A stretch of DNA of 64,000 nucleotides from Methanobrevibacter smithii ATCC 35061 (GTDB taxonomy: Archaea > Methanobacteriota > Methanobacteria > Methanobacteriales > Methanobacteriaceae): positions 1,266,501 through 1,330,500 of the forward strand of contig NC_009515.1 of NCBI RefSeq assembly GCF_000016525.1. The letters run 5' to 3'. How positions within the stretch are numbered: position 1 is the first letter of the stretch; every line of letters begins with the position of its first letter. Shown here piece after piece: positions 36,650 through 46,342 of the stretch. The position numbers and the translations under genes were made by a program. The notes beneath the pieces were generated by a model. The model was not told where the DNA came from and ran no database searches. It worked only from the letters and a program-made list of their open reading frames with translations.

Positions 36650-38959
36650 TTATTTAAATTTTCTTTTAATTTTTCTTAACTTTTCAGTAGCCTTCCAACT
36701 ATTTGAATTTAATATTTGGGAATTAATATTTTCTAATTCACTGATTTTATTTTCATATTCACTGTCTTTTCTAAACTCTTCTTGGCATACATCAATTAAT
36801 TCGGATATTTTTTGGGTTAATTGTATTAGTCTTTGATGATAGTACTCTTCTGGATTAATGTCATTATTCAAAACATTATTTTCAATATTTAGTTTGTCTT
36901 TTACAATATTTTCAATGGCTGTTTTTCCAGAATCAATATTATTTAATTTGGATTTGTAATCAATATCTAAGTTGTCCATTACACTTTCAGATTCACAAAC
37001 TCCCCAAATTGAACTTCCACTGCCTTTATAGTCGGAGATTTTTGAAGGCAGATAGGGATTAATTTTAAAATTGCCTTTTTGGCTGTCTTCAACAAGCAAA
37101 ACATCAAATTTTGTTGTAAGGTTTAAAAATTCTAAAAAATCAACTGAAGGGTTTAAAATAGTTTTTTCATATATTTTTGAACTTAATACCTGTTGAAATA
37201 GAGTTATAGATGATGTAAATATGTGTAAACGAATTTTATTTCTTATATTTTCATTTAAACTATCAAATGCATTTATAAAGTCTTCAAAATGTCTATTGCT
37301 GTATATATCCCCGAAATATGCTAAATTTAAATAGTTATTGTCTATATTATAGCTACTTTTAAAAGCATAGTAATATTTCATATCTAATGTGGGATGGGAG
37401 CTAATTTTAGCTTTTTTATTAACAATATCTTTAACATCATAGGGATTGGTGCTAATCATAACCTCTTTCTGATTTTTATTGGTAAAGATTATCTCATCAC
37501 ACAATAAAAAGGTTAAATACTCACAAATGCAGTTTATATCATCATTAACTGATAAATTCAGATTTAATTTTTCATTAATTCTTCCAATGTAGTCTTCATC
37601 TTCAATAGCTACACTTAATTTGTCTTTTCCGAAGGCGTAAATTAATGGATCTGAAAATTCTGCACGCCAATAGGTTTCAGGATGGGCTAATTTATATTCA
37701 ATCGCTAAAAAATGTGAATGGACAAAATTGGCTCTACTGTAAATTTTATCATAGACTTCTGCATTGTCTAAAGCAGCCATTGATTTTTTTACAAAGTTTT
37801 TAATATTTTCCCAGCCAGTGGAAAAATTGCTTTCAATTACTATTTTATTTATTAAAAATTGATTAACAATATTTTCAAGTGTAAAATCTTTATCCAATTC
37901 ATCCAGACTTCCACAAATAACATCTACATTTTTTTTCTCAGTTAAAATTCTTTTAGCTACTGTATTGCTTGTTGCAGTGTTTGTTGGGCTAAAAGCATAA
38001 GATATTATTAATTCTCTTTTAGGATTATCTAATTTGGAGATATCTTCATTTAAATATTTAAATGGGAAAAAATCAAAGTTATAACTATTTATATCTTCCA
38101 ATACTTTTTTATAATCCTCAGGATGTTTTTCCAAGTATTGATTTATTTTAAAAACTTGTCCTCCAGTTAATGTTTTTAAAAAACTGGTGACTTCTATTTT
38201 TTTAGCTCTTTTTAAATTCTTATTAATTTCATTAATTACTTTTAAACGGTCTGTAACATTAAAATCATAAGATAAAGGCATTCTTGAAATAGAATTATCT
38301 CTTAGCAGACGATAATAATTGGCACCTTGGTTTTTATCAATTATGTAAAATTCAAAGTCATAATCTACATAAAGTTGAATATAATAGGCGATATCAACAC
38401 CATTTTTTAAATCAGGATTAAAAGAGTATTTTTTTACAATATCAGTTGGAACTAATTTGTCTGTTGTAATTGTAAGCATTTCTCTTAAATTATCATAAGG
38501 ATTTTTGAATAATCCTGATTTTTCTAATTTGGGAGTTAAATAAGAGTCTCTGACTTCACCGCTATTTTGATCAACATCATAAAAAGTTCCAATAACTATA
38601 CGGTCTTTTTTAGCATATTCATACATTTTTTCAAAGTAATTATAGCTGATGTAGTCATCATCATCAATAAAAATAGTGTACTCTTTATTTATAAGTTCAA
38701 TTCCATGATTTCGAGCATTAGATACTCCGGGGTCACTATAAGTTAAAATAATATTGATTTGAGGATTTTCCTCCTGGTATTTTTTAATAATGTCTGGTGT
38801 TGAATCTAATTCTCCGTTAACAATAAAAACAGCTTCAAAAAGATTTGGATTAATGGTTTGGTTAATTAAAGAATCCAATAATTTAGAAATAAACGCTTCT
38901 CCCTTGTATGTTGGGATAATGGCACTTATGCCTTTTTCTAAATTAGATTCTTTAATCAT
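36650..38959 (-). CDS. Bifunctional-looking glycosyltransferase (GT2 plus GT-B-like)
   Basis: A 769-residue protein starting after GAGGAAATCAT. Residues 1-230 are a GT-A/GT2 domain with SAIIPTYKGEAFISKLLDSL, GVSNARNHGIEL and FIDDDDYISYNY. Residues about 320-720 look like a GT-B fold: YSRANFVHSHFLAIEY, a C-terminal Rossmann-like part, and INPYLPSKISDYKGSGSSIW, similar to the nucleotide-sugar site of GT4 enzymes. The tail is a coiled coil. It may build a disaccharide of a surface polymer. It lies 11 bases downstream of leuB, probably by read-through. Confidence 0.7.
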   Translation of the reverse strand: MIKESNLEKGISAIIPTYKGEAFISKLLDSLINQTINPNLFEAVFIVNGELDSTPDIIKKYQEENPQINIILTYSDPGVSNARNHGIELINKEYTIFIDDDDYISYNYFEKMYEYAKKDRIVIGTFYDVDQNSGEVRDSYLTPKLEKSGLFKNPYDNLREMLTITTDKLVPTDIVKKYSFNPDLKNGVDIAYYIQLYVDYDFEFYIIDKNQGANYYRLLRDNSISRMPLSYDFNVTDRLKVINEINKNLKRAKKIEVTSFLKTLTGGQVFKINQYLEKHPEDYKKVLEDINSYNFDFFPFKYLNEDISKLDNPKRELIISYAFSPTNTATSNTVAKRILTEKKNVDVICGSLDELDKDFTLENIVNQFLINKIVIESNFSTGWENIKNFVKKSMAALDNAEVYDKIYSRANFVHSHFLAIEYKLAHPETYWRAEFSDPLIYAFGKDKLSVAIEDEDYIGRINEKLNLNLSVNDDINCICEYLTFLLCDEIIFTNKNQKEVMISTNPYDVKDIVNKKAKISSHPTLDMKYYYAFKSSYNIDNNYLNLAYFGDIYSNRHFEDFINAFDSLNENIRNKIRLHIFTSSITLFQQVLSSKIYEKTILNPSVDFLEFLNLTTKFDVLLVEDSQKGNFKINPYLPSKISDYKGSGSSIWGVCESESVMDNLDIDYKSKLNNIDSGKTAIENIVKDKLNIENNVLNNDINPEEYYHQRLIQLTQKISELIDVCQEEFRKDSEYENKISELENINSQILNSNSWKATEKLRKIKRKFK

Positions 38960-38970
38960 ATGATTTCCTC

Positions 38971-39981
38971 TTATAATGCATTTTTAACAGCTTGTGCTAC
39001 TTCCATGGTAGTTGCACTGCCGCCTAAATCACCAGTTAAGGTTTTACCTTCACTTAATACTTTTAAAATAGCAGCATCAAATTTGTCAGCAGCATCATTT
39101 TCACCAAGGTATCTAAGCATCATAATTGCTGAGAGCATCATAGCTATTGGATTTGCTTTTTGCTGACCTGCAATATCCGGTGCTGAACCATGAACAGGTT
39201 CAAATAAAGCACCATCTGCTCCAATATTTGCTGATGGAATTAAACCAAGTCCGCCAACAAGTCCTGCACCTTCATCAGATAAAATATCTCCAAATAAATT
39301 GGTAGTTACAACAACCTGGAATTCCTGAGGCTGTGTTACAAGATACATTGCTGTTGCATCAACGTAAAAGTCTTCAGTATCAATATCCGGATATTTTTCG
39401 CCGACTTCGTAGAATATTTTTTTAAATAATCCGTCGGTTTTTTTAAGAACATTAGCTTTGTGAACTGCAGTAACTTTAGTTCTGTTGTTGTCCTTTGCAT
39501 ATTGAAAAGCATAATCAATAATACGTTCTTCAGCTTCTCTTGTAATAACACGTTTAGCTATTGCACCATCTTCGGTTTCTTCTTCCTGGTCTGCAATGTA
39601 TAATCCTTCTGTATTTTCCCTTACAATCATAAAGTCAACATTTTCAAATAATGATTTGGTGTTAGGATAAGATTTGACAGGTCTTAAATTAGCAAACATT
39701 TTCATTTCCTGACGGATTTTTACAATAACATCTGCTGCAGTTTCTCCGGCAGCTCCAAATAAACATGCATCAGAATCCCTTACAATATCGATAGTTTCCT
39801 GAGGAAGAGGTGTTCCATGTTCTTCATTGCATTCGTCACCTGCTATACCATAAATATAATCAAAATCAACATCTAATTCGTCTAAAACAGAGATTGTTGC
39901 TTCCATAACTTCTTTACCTATTCCATCACCTGGAATAACAGCTATCTGATATTTATTGTCTTTTTTGTTTGAGGTACTCAA
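38971..39981 (-). CDS. leuB: 3-isopropylmalate dehydrogenase (isocitrate dehydrogenase family)
   Basis: A 336-residue NAD-dependent beta-decarboxylating dehydrogenase. Segments include VIPGDGIGKEVMEA, FANLRPVKSYP, VRENTEGLY, a substrate/NAD region VTAVHKANVLK and NLFGDILSDEGAGLVGGLG. The start is TTG at 39981, 29 bases inside leuD, after GGTGG. The family includes homoisocitrate dehydrogenase AksF of coenzyme B synthesis; the leuD motif next door favours leucine synthesis, but dual roles are possible. Confidence 0.85.
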   Translation of the reverse strand: MSTSNKKDNKYQIAVIPGDGIGKEVMEATISVLDELDVDFDYIYGIAGDECNEEHGTPLPQETIDIVRDSDACLFGAAGETAADVIVKIRQEMKMFANLRPVKSYPNTKSLFENVDFMIVRENTEGLYIADQEEETEDGAIAKRVITREAEERIIDYAFQYAKDNNRTKVTAVHKANVLKKTDGLFKKIFYEVGEKYPDIDTEDFYVDATAMYLVTQPQEFQVVVTTNLFGDILSDEGAGLVGGLGLIPSANIGADGALFEPVHGSAPDIAGQQKANPIAMMLSAIMMLRYLGENDAADKFDAAILKVLSEGKTLTGDLGGSATTMEVAQAVKNAL

Positions 39982-40435
39982 TTAAACCACCTTTTTCTAA
40001 TATTTCTAACATAAATGGAGGTAATTTTTTAAATGTAATTGTTTCTCCATTTTCGGATGTTATAGTTCCTTTATCCATGTCTACTTCTATTTCTTCTCCA
40101 TTTTCTACAAGTTTACTTATACCTGGAGCTTCAAGAAGTGGAACTCCAACATTTGTAGCATTTCTGTAAAAGATTCTTGCAAATGATTCAGCTATTACTG
40201 CAGCTACTCCAACACCTTTTAAAGCTATTGGGGCATGTTCTCTGGAAGATCCGCATCCAAAGTTTTTGCCAGCTACAATAAAGTCACCTTTTTTGCATTT
40301 TTCATTAAATTTATCATCTAATCCTTCCATACAGTGTTGGGATAATCTTTCTTCATCTGTATAAATTAAATATCTTCCTGGAAGGATAATGTCAGTATCA
40401 ATATCGTCTCCGAATTTCCAAACAGTTCCTTTCAT
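39953..40435 (-). CDS. leuD: 3-isopropylmalate dehydratase small subunit
   Basis: About 160 residues from ATG 40435, preceded by GGAGTGAGAAT; the upstream in-frame start lies inside leuC and is unlikely. The sequence starts [20 protein letters not shown] and the loop at residues 22-25 is YLIY. In methanogens YLVY-like loops go with isopropylmalate isomerase and YLRT with homoaconitase, so this favours leucine synthesis. The [15 protein letters not shown] segment is the phosphate/substrate site. It overlaps leuB by 29 bases and starts 4 bases after leuC. Confidence 0.85.
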   Translation of the reverse strand: MKGTVWKFGDDIDTDIILPGRYLIYTDEERLSQHCMEGLDDKFNEKCKKGDFIVAGKNFGCGSSREHAPIALKGVGVAAVIAESFARIFYRNATNVGVPLLEAPGISKLVENGEEIEVDMDKGTITSENGETITFKKLPPFMLEILEKGGLIEYLKQKRQ

Positions 40436-40439
40436 ATTC

Positions 40440-41687
40440 TCACTCCGGTGCAACAATTCTTCCTTCAATAGCTGAAGCAGCAGCTACTGCAGCAGAAGAC
40501 AGGTAAACTTTTCCATCTGGACTTCCTTGTCTGCCTTTAAAGTTTCTGTTAGATGTGGAAAGGCTTACTTCTCCAGGTCCTATGATTCCGGTATGTCCTC
40601 CAAGACATGGACCGCAGCATGGAGCAGATACTAAAGCTCCTGCATCAACAAATATTTTAAGTAATCCTTCATCAAGTGCTTTAGAGTATACTTCTTTGGA
40701 AGCTGGAATAACTAACATTCTGGTTCCTTTAGCTACTTTTTTACCTTTTAATATTTTAGCAGCATCTCTTAAGTCACTAATCCTACCATTGGTACAGGAT
40801 CCGAGGAATACTTGGTCAATTTCCTGATCCACTTCACTTACTGCTTTAACATTGTCTACATGGTGAGGACAGGCTACTTGCGGTTCCAACTCACTTACGT
40901 CAATATCAATAATATTAAGTGACGGAGCATCTAAGTCAGTTTTAAATACTTTATATGCTTTGTTGGAACGGCTTTCTACATAATCAATAGTTTTTTTATC
41001 AGGTTCTACTAAACCAGTTTTTCCACCCATTTCAATAGCCATATTTGTTAAAACCATTCTGTCAGAAATGCTCATATTTGAAACAGTTTCTCCTGCAAAT
41101 TCACAGGCTTTATATGTTGAACCGTCAACGCCTACCTGGCCGATAATATTTAAAATAACATCTTTAGCATAAACATTATCTTTTAATTCACCGGTGATTT
41201 CAAATCTGTTGGTTTCAGGTACTTTAAACCATAAATTACCTTCTGCAAATACCATAGCCATATCTGTAGAACCAATTCCTGTTGAAAACGCACCTAAAGC
41301 TCCATGAGTACAGGTATGTGAATCTGCACCAACAATAACTTCTCCAGGAACAACATGTCCTAATTCTGGAAGAATCTGATGGCAGACTCCTGCATTAACA
41401 TCATAAAAGTTTTCAATTTTCTGTTCTTTAACAAATTTTCTCATTATAATATGATTGTTAGCTGAGTCGATAGAATCAGCTGGAACTTGATGATCGAATG
41501 GTATTACAATTTTTGACGGGTCCCAGACTTTAGTAGCACCAATTTTCTCAAAAGATTGTACTGAAAGAGGTCCGGTTAAATCATGAGTCATTGCAACATC
41601 AATATTGGCGATAACAATATCTCCAGCCTCAACTTCGTCTTTACCAGCTGCTTTAGCTAATATTTTTTCAGACATTGTTTTTGGCAT
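40440..41687 (-). CDS. leuC: 3-isopropylmalate dehydratase large subunit
   Basis: The 4Fe-4S subunit of isopropylmalate isomerase, about 415 residues. ATG 41687 has TGAGGT 11 bases upstream; an ATG at 41702 would include that site in the protein. Cluster cysteines are in FLGSCTNGR and [32 protein letters not shown] is the usual aconitase-family segment. It leads the leuC-leuD-leuB operon. Homoaconitase (AksD) is the alternative; the small-subunit loop argues for LeuC. Confidence 0.85.
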   Translation of the reverse strand: MPKTMSEKILAKAAGKDEVEAGDIVIANIDVAMTHDLTGPLSVQSFEKIGATKVWDPSKIVIPFDHQVPADSIDSANNHIIMRKFVKEQKIENFYDVNAGVCHQILPELGHVVPGEVIVGADSHTCTHGALGAFSTGIGSTDMAMVFAEGNLWFKVPETNRFEITGELKDNVYAKDVILNIIGQVGVDGSTYKACEFAGETVSNMSISDRMVLTNMAIEMGGKTGLVEPDKKTIDYVESRSNKAYKVFKTDLDAPSLNIIDIDVSELEPQVACPHHVDNVKAVSEVDQEIDQVFLGSCTNGRISDLRDAAKILKGKKVAKGTRMLVIPASKEVYSKALDEGLLKIFVDAGALVSAPCCGPCLGGHTGIIGPGEVSLSTSNRNFKGRQGSPDGKVYLSSAAVAAASAIEGRIVAPE

Positions 41688-41711
41688 ATTTTTAAACCTC
41701 ACATATTAATG

Positions 41712-41740
41712 ATAAATATATAGATGTTTGTACTATATAA
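41712..41740 (-). promoter_or_regulatory. TATA elements before leuC
   Basis: Two TATA-like stretches on the minus strand, TTATATAGTA (41740-41731) and CTATATATTTAT (41723-41712). The first would give a leader of about 20 bases containing the TGAGGT ribosome site; the second would give an almost leaderless message. Confidence 0.45.
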
Positions 41741-41793
41741 ACTATTTTAGAATGGGGCTTTGTTTATTTTTTTTTCAAAATTTCATTTTTTTT

Positions 41794-42795
41794 TTATTGA
41801 ATATTAAAAATAGAGTATAAGTTTTCCCATTGATTTGTTATATCTGTATTAGTATAAGGTATTCCGTCTAATTTTTCAACTAAAACATCACATTGCTTGC
41901 ATAATTCTAAGTTTTTTCTGCTATTTTCTTTTTTATAGAGAATTTCACGTATTTCTTTAGCTTTTTTACCATTCCAAATATCTACAAGTTTTGCAGTGTT
42001 TAAATCTCCTAAAATAACTTTTCCAAAAGGATCACAACAGCATAATGGGACTTTACCATCTGGTTGAACAACTATTTTGTTAAATGGTAATAAACAGGAT
42101 GATTTTAAGGTTAAAATTTCATTTCTGTTGTCTGACTGCCCGCCTCTGCTTGTTAAAATTTGATTTTGAAGTCTTAAATCAATTAAAACTTTCTTTTTAA
42201 GTTCGGGATGTTGGATACAATAGTCAAAAATTTCTTTTACTGGTTCAATAAGTTGTATGTTATCATTATAGTTATCAATAACTATTAAATCCAAATTTTC
42301 GGTTAAATCAAGAAATTTGTCTATTGTTAATAATGTACCATTTGTATATAGGTAAATATAGCTATTTGGAAGCTCTTTTCTAGCATATTCGGCATAATTA
42401 TAGATTTCTTTATCAAGCAATGGTTCATTATTGGAATGGAGTGCAATAGCTCCATCATAATTAATTTCTTTTAGCTCTTTGATTATTTTTTCAAACAGTT
42501 CTTTAGGCATTTTTTTATATTCTCTAGGGTCTTGATTCTTGTTAACAGGACAAAAAGAGCATGTTCCGTTACATCTGTTAACAGTTTCAATTTCTATATT
42601 GTTAAATAATGGATTAGGAGTTGTTTTCATAAAATTATCAATTAAATTATAGATGTTCTGAAATATTTCTTCATCTTTTTGTTTGGTTTTTAAATTATAA
42701 TCTGTTTCTTCAGTATTTTCAACTTTTGAAACTTTTTTATTTGTTGATGGTTTTTTTAATTTATTTATTAATTTTTTAATATTGTTTGAAAACAT
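41794..42795 (-). CDS. Radical SAM/SPASM-domain enzyme
   Basis: A 333-residue protein. After a basic, low-complexity N terminus (1-60) comes IEIETVNRCNGTCSFCPVNK with the CxxxCxxC cluster site near residue 76, then HSNNEPLLDKEIY. The C terminus has a SPASM-type cysteine set, VPLCCCDPFGKVILGDL followed by CKQCDVLVEKL. SPASM enzymes modify peptides or anabolise sugars; in gene clusters like this they are often linked to surface polymer or aminoglycoside-like chemistry. The substrate is unknown. It is divergent from the DUF2264 gene. Confidence 0.78.
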   Translation of the reverse strand: MFSNNIKKLINKLKKPSTNKKVSKVENTEETDYNLKTKQKDEEIFQNIYNLIDNFMKTTPNPLFNNIEIETVNRCNGTCSFCPVNKNQDPREYKKMPKELFEKIIKELKEINYDGAIALHSNNEPLLDKEIYNYAEYARKELPNSYIYLYTNGTLLTIDKFLDLTENLDLIVIDNYNDNIQLIEPVKEIFDYCIQHPELKKKVLIDLRLQNQILTSRGGQSDNRNEILTLKSSCLLPFNKIVVQPDGKVPLCCCDPFGKVILGDLNTAKLVDIWNGKKAKEIREILYKKENSRKNLELCKQCDVLVEKLDGIPYTNTDITNQWENLYSIFNIQ

Positions 42796-42904
42796 AATCT
42801 TTAACCCCTTTTGTTTAATGCTTTTGTTTTTGAGGTATTTTTATTTTTTGTGGAATGTCGATTTATTAAAAACTTTAAATATTATGTATAATAAAATACT
42901 GTTC

Positions 42905-44113
42905 ATGAATAACTCATTCTTTGGACGATTTAAAAAAAATGATAATCAGGTTATTGAAGAACAACCTCCAGTTTGGGAGGATAGGATTTTTTGGGTAGAA
43001 ACCTTGCAAAAGATTGCATTTCCAGTATTAAACAATCTTAAAAAGGAGTCTCTTAAGAAAAACATGTCTATTGAATCATTTAGCTCTGAAAGCAATAAAT
43101 TTGCTCATCTTGGGGCATTTTCAAATGTTTTTAATGGAATTGCGCCGTGGTTAGAATTGGGACCTGATGAATCTGAAGAAGGTAAAATTCGTGAAAAGTA
43201 TATTGTATTAACTTTAAAAGCTATTAGTAATGCAGTAAATCCAAATAGTAAAGATTATATTCTTTTTACAGAGCCTAAACAATCTTTAATGAGCATGGCT
43301 TTATTTGCTCAAGGTTTACTTAGGTCCAAAACTCAAATATGGAATAATTTACCAATGGATGTTCAAGCTAGAGTTATTTACGAACTTAAAAATACAAGGA
43401 TAATTGCACCATTTGAAAATCACTGGCTGCTATTTACTTCCATGATTGAAGCTACTCTTTTAGAATTTACTGGTGAATGTGATAGGGAACGTTTAACTTA
43501 TAGTATTCGTAAATTTAGAGATGAATGGTATCTTGGAGATGCAATTTATGCAGACGGTCCTGAATTTGATGTAAATTACTATAACAGTATTTTTATTCAT
43601 CCTATGCTTAATGATATTTTAAAAGTAATGAGAAAATATGGTATTAACGAAGGAGAGTTATTGGATGTTCAATTAATGAGATCCAGCAGATATGCATCTC
43701 AATTAGAACGTATAATTTCTCCAGAAGGTACATACCCTCTTTTAGGAAAATCAATGGCTTATCGTACAGGAATTTTCCATTTATTAGCTCAAGCAGCATT
43801 ATTTAAAATATTGCCAAGAAATATGGAAACATCACAGGTTAGGTCAGCTTTAACTAAAGTGTTAAGAACTCAATTTGGAGGCCATCAAAACTTTGATAAT
43901 AAGGGATGGTTAACTATTGGATTAAATGGCTGCCAAGCTGAAATTGCTGAAAAGGATATCAATACAGGCAGTCTTTATGGATGTTGTGCAATATTTTTAC
44001 CTTTAGGTTTATCTTTCAATGATTCATTTTGGGTAGGTCCTTTTGAAGAATGGACTACTTTAAAAGCTTGGAATGGTAATCCAGTAGAACCTGATCAATC
44101 AATTGATTTCTAA
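42905..44113 (+). CDS. DUF2264 family protein
   Basis: About 402 residues from ATG 42905 (a longer frame from 42782 has hydrophobic but unlikely extra residues and would overlap the divergent gene). Recognised from WVETLQKIAFPVLNNL, HLGAFSNVFNGIAPWLELG, FENHWLLFTSMIEATLLEF, the acidic YADGPEFDVNYYNS and SPEGTYPLLGKSMAYR. These are alpha/alpha toroid proteins related to glycoside hydrolases and lyases acting on polysaccharides. Without a signal peptide it appears cytosolic. It neighbours the radical SAM/SPASM and nucleotide-sugar genes. Confidence 0.75.
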   Translation: MNNSFFGRFKKNDNQVIEEQPPVWEDRIFWVETLQKIAFPVLNNLKKESLKKNMSIESFSSESNKFAHLGAFSNVFNGIAPWLELGPDESEEGKIREKYIVLTLKAISNAVNPNSKDYILFTEPKQSLMSMALFAQGLLRSKTQIWNNLPMDVQARVIYELKNTRIIAPFENHWLLFTSMIEATLLEFTGECDRERLTYSIRKFRDEWYLGDAIYADGPEFDVNYYNSIFIHPMLNDILKVMRKYGINEGELLDVQLMRSSRYASQLERIISPEGTYPLLGKSMAYRTGIFHLLAQAALFKILPRNMETSQVRSALTKVLRTQFGGHQNFDNKGWLTIGLNGCQAEIAEKDINTGSLYGCCAIFLPLGLSFNDSFWVGPFEEWTTLKAWNGNPVEPDQSIDF

Positions 44114-44141
44114 TTTTTCTTTTTTTCTCTTTTTATTGTTT

Positions 44142-45380
44142 TTAAAGACTAAATAAATTTCCATAATTGTAAAGCTTAATGTCTTCAGGTACTTCTTTTA
44201 TTATATTTTTAGTGTCGAATATAATTGCTTTTTCCATGTTTTCTTTGATTAAATCGTAATCAAGGTCTTTAAACTCATCATGGTCACATAATATTAAAAT
44301 AAGGTTTGCATCTTTGGTAGCCTGCTTTAAATCAACATATTCTTCATTGGCTACATGGGGATCACAGATGCTTATTTCATAGTTGTCTTCTTTTAATTTA
44401 GCTATTATCTCATATGCCGGACTTTCCCTGTCATCACCAGTGTTTCCTTTATATGCAACTCCTAAAACTGCTATTTTGCCATTTGGTGTTATTTTTTTAA
44501 CATTTTCATATACAAATTCGGGCATTGAGTTGTTGGTGTCTCTGGCTAGTTTTATTATTTTTGCATATTCCGGTGCTTTTGAATAAATGAAATAAGGGTC
44601 AATAGCTAGGCAGTGTCCTCCAACTCCAGGTCCTGGTGAGTGCAGGTTTACTCTTGGATGTTTATTTGCCATTTCAATTACATCCAATGCATTTACTCCT
44701 ATTTTAGTACATATTTTTGTAAGTTCATTAGCTAGTGCAATGTTAACGTCTCTAAAAGTATTTTCCATACATTTGGATAATTCTGCAGTTTTTGCTTCTG
44801 TTTTCATTAATGCACCTTCAACAAACTGACCATAAACTTCACTGGCTTTAATTGAGCATTCAGGGGTTATTCCACCTACAATACGATCATTATGTACTAA
44901 TTCATACATGATTTTTCCTGGAAGGACTCTCTCAGGGCAATGGGCAAGGTATAAGTCTTTTCCTATTGTGTAACCGGCTTTTTCAAAAATAGGTTTAACA
45001 TAATCATCCATAGACATTGGAGCTATTGTAGATTCAACAATTACAGTATTTCCTTTTTCCAAATAAGGAAGTATGGATTCACATGCACTGATAACATAAC
45101 TTAAATCACATGTGTAATTTTCAGCAATGTATGGTGTTGGCACAGTTATTATAAATGCATCAGCTTTTACAGGTGTTGTTGAAGCAGAATATACGCCTTT
45201 TTCAACAGCTTTTTTAATTATTTCACCAATTCCAGGTTCTTCAATATGAATTTTTCCCTGATTTAAAGTTTCAACAACCTTTTCATTAACATCTACTCCA
45301 ACAACTTCACAGTGATTTTTTGTAAAAAGTGCAGCTGTTGGCAATCCGATGTAGCCTTGTCCAATAATACAAATTTTCAT
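44142..45380 (-). CDS. wecC: UDP-N-acetyl-D-mannosamine dehydrogenase-type nucleotide-sugar dehydrogenase
   Basis: About 412 residues from ATG 45380 after an AGGGG ribosome site; the earlier in-frame ATG (45407) precedes that site. The NAD-binding loop is ICIIGQGYIGLPTAALF; the central GPGVGGHCLAIDPYF contains the catalytic cysteine; the C-terminal part has VLGVAYKGNTGDDRESPAYEI. It oxidises a UDP-HexNAc such as UDP-ManNAc to the uronate, a precursor of surface glycan or of pseudomurein-related sugars. The symbol is by family similarity; the exact sugar is unproven. Confidence 0.85.
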   Translation of the reverse strand: MKICIIGQGYIGLPTAALFTKNHCEVVGVDVNEKVVETLNQGKIHIEEPGIGEIIKKAVEKGVYSASTTPVKADAFIITVPTPYIAENYTCDLSYVISACESILPYLEKGNTVIVESTIAPMSMDDYVKPIFEKAGYTIGKDLYLAHCPERVLPGKIMYELVHNDRIVGGITPECSIKASEVYGQFVEGALMKTEAKTAELSKCMENTFRDVNIALANELTKICTKIGVNALDVIEMANKHPRVNLHSPGPGVGGHCLAIDPYFIYSKAPEYAKIIKLARDTNNSMPEFVYENVKKITPNGKIAVLGVAYKGNTGDDRESPAYEIIAKLKEDNYEISICDPHVANEEYVDLKQATKDANLILILCDHDEFKDLDYDLIKENMEKAIIFDTKNIIKEVPEDIKLYNYGNLFSL

Positions 45381-45477
45381 AAATAAAAAGCCCCTTTTAT
45401 TTTTCAAATAATTAAATATATTATGTTTATTAATATAAATAATATTTAGTTTTTATTAAATAAAAATAGGGATAATT

Positions 45478-46320
45478 ATGAAAGTTTTAATTACAGGATC
45501 TAATGGGATGTTAGGTCATGATTTGACAGATGTTTTAAATGACAAACATGAACTTATACTTACAACATCTAAAACATTGGACATTACTGATAAAGAGCAT
45601 ACAGTTGAATTTATAAAAGAAAATAAACCTGATATAGTTATAAATTCTGCAGCATACACCAATGTTGACGGATGTGAAGAAAACCAGAAACTGGCTTTCA
45701 GTGTAAATGGGGAAGGTGTAAGGAATTTGGCTATTGGATGCAGGGAAGCTGACTGTCCATTAGTCCATATCAGTACAGATTATGTTTTCAATGGCAAAAA
45801 TGACACTCCATGGGTTGAAGATGATGAAATTGGTCCTATAAGTGTTTATGGAAAAAGTAAACTTGAAGGTGAAGAGGCTATTCAGGAAATACTCGATAAA
45901 TTTTTTATTGTTCGTACAGCATGGTTATATGGAATTAATGGAGGCAATTTCCCAAAAACAATGCTGGAACTGGCTAAAACACATGATGAATTAACAGTAG
46001 TTTATGATGAAGTAGGAACTCCGACATACACTCTGGATTTAGCAGAAGCCATTGGAAAATTAATAGAAACTGATTATTATGGTATTTATCATATTACAAA
46101 CTCCGGAAGCTGTTCATGGTGTGAATTTGCAAAATATATCTTTGAAGTAGCAGAAGTGGATGTAAAAGTCACTCCGGTAACAGCTAGTGAATTTGCAAGA
46201 CCTGCACCAAGACCTAGCTATTCAGTTTTAAATAATAAAAGATGGGTCGATAATGGTTTTGAACCTTTAAGAAGCTATAAAGAAGCTATTAAAGATTATC
46301 TGTTTTGTTTAAAAAAATAA
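45478..46320 (+). CDS. rfbD: dTDP-4-dehydrorhamnose reductase
   Basis: Last step of dTDP-L-rhamnose synthesis. A 280-residue SDR enzyme with ITGSNGMLGHDLTDVL, HISTDYVFNGKND, the YxxxK pair in VYGKSKLEGE, and RTAWLYGINGGNFP. The rest of the pathway (rfbA, rfbC, rfbB) is at 57.4-59.8 kb, separated by two giant adhesin genes. The ATG follows a GGGATAATT site. A strong hairpin follows the stop. Confidence 0.92.
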   Translation: MKVLITGSNGMLGHDLTDVLNDKHELILTTSKTLDITDKEHTVEFIKENKPDIVINSAAYTNVDGCEENQKLAFSVNGEGVRNLAIGCREADCPLVHISTDYVFNGKNDTPWVEDDEIGPISVYGKSKLEGEEAIQEILDKFFIVRTAWLYGINGGNFPKTMLELAKTHDELTVVYDEVGTPTYTLDLAEAIGKLIETDYYGIYHITNSGSCSWCEFAKYIFEVAEVDVKVTPVTASEFARPAPRPSYSVLNNKRWVDNGFEPLRSYKEAIKDYLFCLKK

Positions 46321-46342
46321 AAGAGAATTAGTTAATTCTCTT
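46321..46342. terminator. Perfect inverted repeat between convergent rfbD and adhesin genes
   Basis: Arms AAGAGAATTA and TAATTCTCTT are perfectly complementary around a GT centre. It starts right after the rfbD stop and reaches the adhesin stop. It can act in both directions, followed on the plus strand by TTATTCTATTTTTATT. Confidence 0.6.

Noticed and set aside
42782-42904. Extended N terminus of the DUF2264 gene from 42782
   Set aside because: It overlaps the divergent radical SAM gene and lacks a ribosome site; family similarity starts after 42905.
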